Below are positions 10,970-18,000 of a DNA stretch of 18,000 nucleotides, piece after piece. The position numbers and the translations under genes were made by a program. The DNA is from Owenia fusiformis (lineage: Eukaryota > Annelida > Polychaeta > Sabellida > Oweniidae). How positions within the stretch are numbered: the stretch's first letter is position 1; each line of letters begins with the position of its first letter. Under the pieces are notes generated by a model, which did no database searches, had not been told where the DNA came from, and saw nothing but the letters and a program-made list of their open reading frames with translations. The stretch is from assembly GCA_903813345.2 (NCBI GenBank), contig CAIIXF020000011.1, forward strand, positions 1,095,368 to 1,113,367, given 5' to 3'.

Positions 10970-11195
10970 AGATAAAAATTTGACCCAATTTCCCACCAAC
11001 TAGATACTGAACCTAAATGAACTGTATAATGGTCTTTACTGGATACCTTATAGTTATTGAAAAAACTCTTAAAGAAAAATAACTAGATTTTGGAAATTGA
11101 ACGAGTTCAATTTCAGACTCCAGATCTAGACTTTTTTATTCGAGTCATCAAGAATAAGCCGAGTCATCTAGAATAAGCTGAGTCATTCAGAAAAA

Positions 11196-11392
11196 GATGG
11201 ATGGATAAAATAGGAAGGTAGGATAGGACAGAATATGAAGGAACGATAGGATAGAATAAGAAAGAAGGATAGGATAGAACAGAATAGGAAGAAAGGATAT
11301 GATAGGAGAGGATAGGAAGGATAGGAAGGAAAAGATACGAAGGAAGGATAGAAAGGAAGGATAGGATAAGATCAGATAGGAAGGATGGATGA
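11196..11392 (+). repeat. Purine-rich GGATA/GGAAGG tract (unit E)
   Basis: The composition matches the tracts in C and D, but word order and length differ, as expected for an older copy. Confidence 0.85.
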
Positions 11393-12371
11393 ATTTTTCA
11401 ACATTTTCTTCTCTACTCTTGACTTTCTATCAGGATACCATCAGATCGATTTTCCGGAATTTCAAAACGCCATAACTTCCAAACCGGAAGTCTGATCGAA
11501 ATTCGATTTAAAGATTCGGATTCCTGACAAATTTCTACCCCTAATTCATAACTCATACATTAAATTTGGCGAATTTTTATTTTGACCTACTTTTCGGACA
11601 CGCCATAACTTTGGAACCGGAAGTCGGATCTAGAATTTGGTTTGCAGATTTGGATTCTTGAGAAAATTCTACCCTTAATTCATAACTTATATGTTAAATT
11701 TGGAGAACTTTTTATTTTGACCTACTTTTCGGACACCATATCTCAAAAGTGGGTCAAAATACTCTCTGACGGCAAAACGCTAACACTATTAGCACACTCT
11801 TTGCTACATGTATACAAAATTTCAAAGATTACAATTAAAGTGTAGTGTCAGAATCGCAAAAATAAGGAAAAACTTTGAATTTGACCTAGATTTTGACCTA
11901 GGCATTTTGGTGTCCAAATTTTTATGAAAAGAAGGTTTTGAGGTCCCTTTCTTTTATGGGCTTCCATTATGTTTAGCTGTGCTTAGTCTATATCTCGTAT
12001 TTTACACTTCAAAAAAATATTTTTTCCCATTGAATTAACATGAGGCACCAAATTTAGCGATTTTTGAATTTTCAAAACGCCATAACTTCTGAACCGGTAG
12101 TCAAATCGAAATTTGGTTTTCAGATTCGGAATCCTGATAAAATTTTCTATAAGACTGATATCCTGTACATTGGATTCGGAGAACTTTTTTTTGGACCTCG
12201 TTTTCGGACACTGATATCTCGAAATCGGTTTGAGATACCAAAAAACTAAATTGACCCTAGATTTTCTACTTTTTTATAAGGAACACAATGAAAAAAACCT
12301 GAATCAAAAATATTGAAGGACGACCGAGAAAATCGAAAAAAGTGACAAAGTACTGGATTTGACCTAGTTCT

Positions 12372-12384
12372 TGACCTTTGACCT
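12372..12384 (-). promoter_or_regulatory. Perfect DR1-type motif (unit E tail)
   Basis: The same 13-mer is kept in the most diverged tail of the C-D-E subfamily, about 155 bp before the hairpin cluster. Confidence 0.35.
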
Positions 12385-12538
12385 AGATAAAAATTTGACC
12401 CAATTTCCCAGAAACTAGATACTGGACCTAAATTGACTGGATAATGATCTTAATTAGATACCTTATGGTTGTCGAGAAAAGGCTTCCAGTATAATAATAA
12501 TAATAAAAAAGAATAATAAAGAAAAATGACGAAAACAA

Positions 12539-12813
12539 TAGACTCCAGATTTCATCTGGAGTCTAATAAGAAGAAGAAGAAGAAGAAGAATACTGGCAAA
12601 AACAATAGACTCCAGATTGACATCTGGAGTCTAATAAGAAGAAGAAGAAGAAGAATACTGGCAAAAACAATAGACTCCAGATTGACATCTGGAGTCTAAT
12701 AATAATAAAACTGGCAAAAGCAATAGACTCCAGATTTTCAATCTGGAGTCTAATAATAATAATAAGAAGAAAACTGGCAAAAGCAATAGACTCCAGATGA
12801 AATCTGGAGTCTA
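12539..12813. repeat. Cluster of five perfect 12-bp-stem hairpins at the array's right end
   Basis: Arms TAGACTCCAGAT and ATCTGGAGTCTA pair perfectly in all five copies: 12539-12565 (loop TTC), 12606-12633 (TGAC), 12671-12698 (TGAC), 12724-12752 (TTTCA, which can add one T-A pair) and 12787-12813 (GAA). Linkers repeat too: TAATAAGAAGAAG then ACTGGCAAAAACAA or ACTGGCAAAAGCAA. Start-to-start spacing falls from 67 to 53 bp, then 63. A 3' hairpin is a hallmark of Helitron-type ends, and the arms match the AGACTCCAGAT at each unit head. The minus-strand frame across this region (12563-12886) is a by-product of the AAG and AAT linkers. Confidence 0.9.
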
Positions 12814-13062
12814 ATAATAGAAAAAATTTAACTTTAGTGAACACAAAATTGATGTTTAAGCTCCTTCTTCGAAAATATTGGGACAATTCGGAGGCGCAAA
12901 AAATAAAAAAAAACTGTTGGCAGTTAAGTCTGTCAAACCTATAAAGGGATGTATGATATTGAAAAATAATTTATCCCATGGTTACAAGGATATAGATCGA
13001 ATATCACGTGAAGATATAATTGATACGTGGGTGAAGATATCATATTTTCGCAAACAATTCCC
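12814..13062. other. Gap between hairpin cluster and the 13.1-kb foldback
   Basis: AT-rich, no convincing gene. A plus-strand frame of 76 codons (12878-13108) is open but ends inside the 22-bp foldback repeats and matches no family I know. A stray copy of the foldback core (CGAATATCAC) lies near 12998. Confidence 0.45.
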
Positions 13063-13172
13063 AAACCATCGAATATCACTTTTGAAACCATCGAATATCA
13101 CTTTTTGAAAGGTGATATTCGATGGTTTTAAAAGTGATATTCGATGGTTTAAAAAGTGGTATTCGATGGTTT
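13063..13172. repeat. 22-bp motif, two forward and three inverted copies
   Basis: AAACCATCGAATATCAC occurs at 13063 and 13085. Its reverse complement GTGATATTCGATGGTTT, or a one-base variant, occurs at about 13112, 13134 and 13156. The five copies are spaced at about 22-27 bp, so the segment can fold into a long hairpin in several registers. No protein is implied. Confidence 0.85.
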
Positions 13173-13433
13173 TGATTTTTTCATTTTTTTTATTAATTCA
13201 GCAAAACGTTTCTTTATACTTTTATTTATTTTTTGGATGTAGTTTTTACGGCGTTTTCATTAAATACAAACCCCCCTGTTACGTCACGTTTATGACATTC
13301 GTTGAATTATTGCATATGAAATGGAACTTCCATTGGAAGGCGTACATGTATTAATGTTGAAATAAATCTTGTTAAAATATATCTGACTATTCGATGTTCG
13401 CTGGATAATAATTCCCCATTGGATAAACGGACA

Positions 13434-13568
13434 ATCCTATGGTTTTTCAAAAATATCACTTATATCCACTCATGGATATCAGTATCGTCACTCATTCGCT
13501 GCGCTCACTTGCGAAGATATCAATATCCACTCATGAATATAAGTGATATTTTTTCAAAGCCATAGGAT
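13434..13568. mobile_element. 135-bp foldback/MITE-like element
   Basis: ATCCTATGG at 13434-13442 is mirrored by CCATAGGAT at 13560-13568. Inside, AAAAATATCACTTATAT pairs with its complement in the right arm with few mismatches, followed by GGATATC-type inner arms. The loop contains a GC-richer stretch (ATTCGCTGCGCTCACTTGCGA). No target-site duplication was found. The family is unknown. Confidence 0.7.
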
Positions 13569-14045
13569 ATATAATATCCTTTTTAAAACAAATGTTATCT
13601 AAGAATATAAATTGTAGAAAAAAGTGTCCATCCGTTCATTTGTAATTGTCTGTTCGGCTAATCAGATGATCGGATCTAGTACAGAGGCCATTAATTTTTT
13701 TCAGCGGTTTGCCCCTCTTGATTTTATCACAACCGCCCCCGTAGATTATAAGCAAGTAGGACATCTTCACTGGAACCAGACAATATTCTTGTCTGACACA
13801 CGAGAGAAATCATAATTCAATAATGTTTCAAATGCAGGGTTCCCTTCGTGCTTTTGCAAATGTTGAAAATTGTATAATATTGTAACCCCGGGAGTGCAAC
13901 ATTGCCCAGAGAAACTCGATCCCTAAAATAATCGGACCTCTATTCCATTCGTACTCTATTCACAGAATCGATGGTACAGTTAGTAGTAACACTACGTTAT
14001 TTTTGAAGGGTAAATGTCAAACATTGCATTTGAAGTAAGACATGC
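13569..14045. other. Inter-element spacer, no gene identified
   Basis: A plus-strand frame (13624-13815, 63 codons) is open, and a splice-acceptor-like TTTTTTTCAG ends near 13704. The peptide is unrecognised and I see no partner exon. I find no other structure here. Confidence 0.4.
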
Positions 14046-14375
14046 ATGATGGGATTGAAAAGGGTGCCGTTTGTTGATTACACTACTCACCTAAAGTGAA
14101 ATTCCCGGGGAAAATCCTCCCGGGGACAGATTAATGTTCCCTCTGTTGACCAAACTAGGTACTAGTACTTCACTCCACCTTTTGAAAATAACTAACTCAT
14201 ATATATATATGAGTTAGTTATTTTCAAAAGGTGGAGTGGAGTAGTAGTACCTGGTTTAGTCAATAGAGGGAATAGTTATCTGTCCCCGGGAAAGTTTCCC
14301 CGGGAATTGTTACTCCAACTGAGTAATTTAGTCACTAAATTGGCTTACACTATGAAACAATTTCAATCCCAGCAT
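14046..14375. mobile_element. MITE-like inverted repeat of about 330 bp with a perfect central palindrome
   Basis: The ends are ATGATGGGATTGAAA (14046-14060) and the inverted TTTCAATCCCAGCAT (14361-14375), with one mismatch. The arms stay complementary with mismatches through CCCGGGG-rich blocks (about 14104-14126 against 14283-14305) and the stretch TTCCCTCTGTTGACC / GTCAATAGAGGGAA. The central 68 bp (14171-14238) form a perfect palindrome around an AT run. No coding capacity is visible. I could not see a clear target-site duplication, so the superfamily is open. Confidence 0.8.
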
Positions 14376-14518
14376 TTTTTTGTATTATGCATGCGTTCTA
14401 TGTGCAGCATTGGATAGTTTATACCAACACGTGTCACTCGTCGGGAGGCGTGTACGTTGATAAGTTGCACTTTCAATGTTGCAATTATTTGTCCTTTTTA
14501 AATTAACAACGTTGACGA

Positions 14519-14708
14519 CACTGGCGGATCCAGATGAAAATTTACGGCCTGTGTTTTGAACATTTGACCTAAAAAGGCCAAATTATGGCCAACATGCCCA
14601 TTTTTGAGGCCTTATGTAATTTTTGAGCAAAACAAATTTGGGGCCCTACAATTTTTTTCTTGGCCCAGGAAGAGGGGGGGGGGGGGTATTGGTCTGGATC
14701 CGCCAGTG
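14519..14708. mobile_element. 190-bp miniature element with 16-bp terminal inverted repeats
   Basis: CACTGGCGGATCCAGA at 14519-14534 is perfectly mirrored by TCTGGATCCGCCAGTG at 14693-14708. The interior includes several GGCC words and a 13-base G run at 14674-14686. A short element with perfect ends and no coding capacity is the MITE pattern. The ends loosely resemble hAT-type CAnTG starts, but I saw no 8-bp target duplication, so class is uncertain. Confidence 0.75.
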
Positions 14709-15930
14709 GACCATGCATGATTTCAAAAATGCTAAATTATAGCTAAATACGATCATCATGATAAACCATGACATCTAATTTCTTCTCAGAGTTGTTTCAG
14801 GTGAAATAGAAAGACGCTATGAGTATCAGAATGAAATACGATGAACAATCGTAGAACTCCAGCTATGCCATTAATTTCATGATTTACGCATACAGCATTT
14901 AAGTTCAATAAGTGCGCTACGAACGCATTCGTTTCTCGAAAATATCGTCAATTACGATTCGCGGATTGACGATTTTTGTTCTCTACGATGTTGTCCACGA
15001 TTTTCCAAATTGCGTTCCTCGAAGCACCTCGTCAATGAAATCGTAGTCGAAGACTTTTTGCCATGTACTTCGTGGCAGTTGCCTAGCAATATAACAAATA
15101 TAGTTTTATTAGCGCAATCTTTAAAAATTAGCTTTACTGAAGAGATCATAGAGAAGGTGAAATAAGGCTTGATATTGTGTTGTTATTGTGTTGTCTTTTT
15201 TCAAATTCGTATTGTATAACATGCCACGACAGTCTGGCATCGCAAATCGGTAGAAGAAAGTTGAAATTAACATTCTTACTAAATGTGTTCTACAAGTGAA
15301 GGTAAAGTTGCACTTTCGACTAAGAAGGCCCCTGTCTTGGTCGCAGACGCATTTAGCGTCAAAATAAATATGGAGACAATATTTTCCAAATGCGGTTCTT
15401 TTAATTCAGAACATAGATTATGTTAGGCAATTTCTTTACAAAATAGTGTCTTCGGGACACCTAGGAAAACTCCGTCTAACACTACATAGACCTTATTCAT
15501 CAGCTAAGTCGTGATCGACACAGCCTTCTCTCTCGAGCGTTAGATAAAGAATCACCCCCTATGATCGCATAGAATGAACGGAGGAGGTGATGCCGGAATT
15601 TCTGCAAAATTCAACAAATCTGGAAGATTTATTTTTAAGGAATGTTTACGATTGAATTGCAAAATGAATAGGCGCACGGTGTAGTAAAATGTGCTAGGTA
15701 TTCTAGGATTTTTTGTTTGAAATGATACGCTTCTGAGATATGAGATATAAAAGGGCATATATCGTTACCAACGTGTAAAAGTCAATGTTTTTGCTATAAA
15801 TCACACAACAATGGTCTACACGACCTGTAATAAATAATTGTAAGGAACGTTATTTTCACAAAACTTAAATGTCATTAGTGAATACGGTGGTATGATCTTC
15901 CATTGTGTGTTTAATTTCATATGGAGAGCA
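14709..15930. other. Long stretch without a recognisable gene
   Basis: There is a short inverted pair CGTCAAT ... ATTGACG (about 14946-14971) and a small hairpin GACGC-ATTTA-GCGTC near 15346-15360. Minus-strand frames at 14952-15149 and 15552-15758 are open for 65 and 68 codons, but I recognise neither peptide. No tRNA or rRNA was seen. Confidence 0.45.
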
Positions 15931-15932
15931 CG

Positions 15933-16024
15933 CCCCCCCCCCATCTTGCTTCAGCAAGCTTCGGACCTACATGTATCCTCACGTAGTGATTGAGCGTGCG
16001 AACCGACGATACGCGCCCCCCCCC
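15933..16024 (+). repeat. Twin C-tracts with hairpin between
   Basis: C runs of 10 (15933-15942) and 9 (16016-16024) bases are each preceded by ACG or CGCG-type sequence. Between them lies a short hairpin CTTGCT-TC-AGCAAG (15945-15958). They may be the two ends of a decayed element or simply unrelated homopolymers. Confidence 0.4.
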
Positions 16025-17045
16025 GTCCTTAACATTTCGAAGCCCAATACTCGAAAACCCATGATTAGTGTGAAACCGAATTCTACGGAACACAATACTC
16101 TAGAAAGATAAATCAATTAAACTTTGTGAGAATGACGTATACAGTTTACATAGCGCCCCTAAGGCGGGGATGGAGAAGGAGTGGCTTTCCACGGCAGGAA
16201 AGGACAATTTTACAATGGCGATTCCTAATGAAGTAACACAGCGCATATTAATTAATTTTGTTTATTTTCCTTAAGTTAAAGTACTCAAAAACAGTTAAAA
16301 GATCAGTAAAGCATGTAGTGAAAGTAAGAAAGAAAGAAAATATACATTTACGCGGAACTTCAATCTCCTTTATGGCATAGTTTAATGAAACATTTAGAAA
16401 CTAAAAAAACAAGTCTAACGTATAGAACTTTTAAAAGAAATCACGAAATATTTTCCTCAGACATACAGTTTGGACAATTTGAAATAGATAGCAACATAAT
16501 ACAGCGCATCATTGAGAAAGTATACCGTCCTCTTTCTTGTTCATACGAGATTTGAATCAGACGTTTGGATAGCGATATTCATTGAACTGACATGACAGAT
16601 AGATGATTTTACGGACGCTTTCATGATTTTAATTTAGCTACACATACAGCAAACATTTGTTTAAAATAAGATTTAAGAAAAAGGATGGACAAGCCTTCTA
16701 ATGGTGTCTTGATAATGTGGTCAACTATTTTATAGAATAACAAAAAATCTACTAAATGTTGTCAATCTGCGAAAATATTGCTAAAGGTTTGTTTTAGTTC
16801 TGGTAAAATGTAGATAACTTAGGTATTTCTAATAATTAGCTTAATTTCTTAGAGAAGGCCTACTAAGTTTCGGATTAATGGATGGACCCCATTAATCTGT
16901 CTTTTTAGAAAAATAAAGTTTACATTTTAATAATCTGCCAAGATTTATTGAAAGTCCCAATATATCTGTTAATAATTATGACCATCGAAGGGTATGCGTT
17001 GATCAAAACTGGTCTTTCTGAGTTCATTTTAAAAACTTTTACCAA
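16025..17045. other. AT-rich stretch without a recognisable gene
   Basis: No open frame of note, repeat array or RNA gene is visible. There is a short AAGAAAGAAAG tract near 16326. I see nothing else to support. Confidence 0.5.
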
Positions 17046-17560
17046 ATACAGAACACAATCAGACACTACCAACCATCTCATCCGACTAGGCACAATCTGT
17101 TACTCAACCAACACTACATGATAACAACAGAACACAGCCCATGATAGAATTAACATAACGCAACGGGGCACAATCTGAAACGAAACCAATACCAGACAAA
17201 AAACACATAGGGATAACGACTGTCAAACTGATACAACACAATCAGGCATAACCAATAAAATACAACCAATTCTCATCGAACAAATTTGAGATAACACCAG
17301 TCACATAGTGGACACAGCCAAATACCTTACCGGACTGGGCACAACCTGCCACCCGATCAAAATAATACAATCACAACACAACCCATTATAAAACGTACGT
17401 TTCACGAACCAAAACCTCAACCTATCATTTAACTAAATCATTTGGGCACTACCTGACACAAACCTACCATAACATAACCAAGATCAACCAAATACTAAAT
17501 TTATTATACTCGATTAAACTAGAAAATGGCAACTCCACGGAGTAGCAAATCCAAACGAAC
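17046..17560 (+). repeat. A/C-skewed, decayed minisatellite-like tract
   Basis: The plus strand is dominated by A and C (ACAAC, CACAATC, ACCAA words) with little G or T, a sharp change from both flanks. A phrase of the form GGGCACAATCTG recurs in variants near 17089, 17165, 17338 and 17445, suggesting an old tandem repeat with a degenerate period near 75-110 bp. There is no long open frame. Confidence 0.55.
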
Positions 17561-17639
17561 ACTATATAAATGATCAATCTATACAGTCACAATGTAATAT
17601 TTACCATCTACTCCTTTCCTTCAATAAAATATTTTAGAT

Positions 17640-18000
17640 CATTGTAGTAAAATGTAACCATACTTTCAAGATAACTCTAAGTAATGGCGAATTTCTGCTC
17701 TAGTCAGCCATTTTGATTTTCAGAGGCACAAATCAAGAAAACAATGCCATGCTTGTGATCTACTCTGAAATTCCTTCAATTTGAGTATAATAAAGCCATA
17801 CTTTTAAGAGATCAGAAAATAATTGCGAAATCCCGCAATAAAGCGGCCATTTTGAATTTTTTTGAGGCCCGAATCAGAAAAACGCTACAATATTTGCAAT
17901 CTACTCTAAATTGCCTTTCATTTGAGTATAATAAAGCTATACTTCAAAAACATCTCAAAATTAATGCAAATTCCTGTTTCCCAACCCCCATTTACGGCCC
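17640..18000 (+). repeat. Diverged tandem repeat of about 140 bp, runs off the window
   Basis: The phrase GCCATTTTGA-TTTT occurs at about 17707 and 17846. CTACTCT followed by ATTTGAGTATAATAAAG and CATACTT or TATACTT occurs near 17760 and 17902. A partial earlier copy (CCATACTTTCAAGATAACTC) starts near 17658. About two and a half copies are seen with many substitutions, and the array continues past the right edge. Confidence 0.75.

Larger units (their letters stand above)
9310..11082 (+). repeat. Array unit D (1773 bp, near-identical to unit C)
   Basis: Every landmark lies 1773 bp downstream of its unit C counterpart: hairpin 9320-9342, AGACTCCAGAT 9343-9353, core anchors 9845 and 10321, TGACCTTTGACCT 10957-10969. 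Only scattered single-base differences are visible, such as CGAGTCA to TGAGTCA in the third 19-bp copy. The match starts at the unit boundary and stops at the next one, so a whole unit was duplicated recently. Confidence 0.92.
11083..12538 (+). repeat. Array unit E, last unit of the array
   Basis: The leader hairpin at 11093-11114 is GAAATTGAAC, loop GA, GTTCAATTTC, and AGACTCCAGAT follows at 11115-11125. The 19-bp repeat has about three copies (11140-11195) and the purine tract spans 11196-11392. One full core monomer is anchored at 11736 and a degenerate one near 12209, preceded by an extra 132-bp sub-repeat (11468 to about 11600). The tail has TGACCTTTGACCT at 12372-12384, then an AAT-rich stretch (12491-12530) leading into the hairpin cluster. 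E is clearly diverged from C and D, though the monomers nearest the tail are very similar. Confidence 0.85.
3574..12813 (+). mobile_element. Composite five-unit repeat array, Helentron/HINE-like architecture (inferred)
   Basis: Five head-to-tail units start at 3574, 5330, 7537, 9310 and 11083. Each has the order CTAGA, hairpin, AGACTCCAGAT, simple-sequence block, core monomers of about 475 bp, then a TTGACCT-rich tail. The fifth unit ends in five hairpins with arms TAGACTCCAGAT/ATCTGGAGTCTA. The head motif therefore has inverted copies at the far end, as in subterminal inverted repeats. Leader plus microsatellite plus tandem core plus hairpin tail is the known plan of pearl/DINE/HINE elements, the non-autonomous relatives of Helentrons. 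The 475-bp core is longer than the roughly 160-bp core I associate with pearl. No Rep-helicase or other protein is encoded. The alternative is an ordinary satellite array with complex higher-order structure. The array itself is certain; the class is inference. Confidence 0.75.

Noticed and set aside
4391-11845. Family of similar plus-strand open frames (60-92 codons) sharing peptides such as FGELFILTYFSD and ISQKWVKILSDGKRL
   Set aside because: They are the same stretch of the 475-bp monomer read in one frame. Copies differ mainly by amino-acid-changing substitutions, most lack a consistent start, and the unit A copy near 3900-4000 is broken by stops. This is a by-product of repetition rather than a gene family.
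12539-12813. CRISPR-like array or bacterial terminators
   Set aside because: Spacers are low-complexity and related to one another, repeats are palindromic hairpins, and the DNA context is clearly eukaryotic.
12563-12886. Minus-strand 107-codon frame over the hairpin cluster
   Set aside because: Peptide is dominated by Phe, Ser and Ile runs from AAG and AAT linkers and repeated hairpin arms.
12878-13108. 76-codon plus-strand frame as a small gene
   Set aside because: It ends inside the 22-bp foldback repeats and has no recognisable motif.
13624-13815. Terminal exon after a TTTTTTTCAG acceptor
   Set aside because: The acceptor-like string is easily found by chance in T-rich DNA, the peptide is unrecognised, and no donor or partner exon was seen.

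Overview
The window looks like non-coding nuclear DNA from an animal, most likely a marine invertebrate; a bivalve mollusc is my best guess. It is AT-rich throughout, has no bacterial-style gene packing, and contains only short open frames, none of which I recognise. It is full of foldback elements, microsatellites and a large satellite-like array. The organism call is inference: the array architecture (5' leader, microsatellite, tandem core, 3' tail, terminal hairpins) resembles Helentron/HINE-type non-autonomous elements such as the molluscan pearl family. I found no rRNA, tRNA, CRISPR array or confident protein-coding gene.

Layout. 1-3570 is AT-rich flank holding a long inverted repeat (299-1421, possibly a degraded DNA transposon) and a small hairpin sharing its core motif (2559-2585). 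3574-12813 is the main structure: five head-to-tail units, A (3574-5329), B (5330-7536), C (7537-9309), D (9310-11082) and E (11083-12813). Each unit opens with CTAGA, a 10-bp-stem hairpin and the motif AGACTCCAGAT. A simple-sequence block follows: a CTGAGTAAGTAG-type repeat in A and B, or a 19-bp repeat plus a purine-rich GGATA/GGAAGG tract in C, D and E. Next come two to four copies of a roughly 475-bp core monomer, then a tail rich in TTGACCT. C and D are near-identical with an exact 1773-bp offset. Only E ends in a cluster of five perfect 12-bp-stem hairpins, whose arms carry the same AGACTCCAGAT motif that heads every unit.

12820-14710 is a cluster of unrelated foldbacks: a 22-bp motif repeated twice forward and three times inverted (13063-13172), a 135-bp foldback (13434-13568), a 330-bp MITE-like inverted repeat with a perfect 68-bp palindrome at its centre (14046-14375), and a 190-bp element with 16-bp terminal inverted repeats (14519-14708). 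14710-17040 is mostly featureless AT-rich DNA with twin C-tracts near 15.9-16.0 kb. 17050-17560 is a strongly A/C-skewed, decayed repeat tract. 17640-18000 holds a diverged tandem repeat of about 140 bp that runs off the window.

There is no operon or pathway to describe. The coherent story is repeat biology: a composite mobile/satellite element amplified as whole units, with structured ends, inserted beside several miniature inverted-repeat elements.
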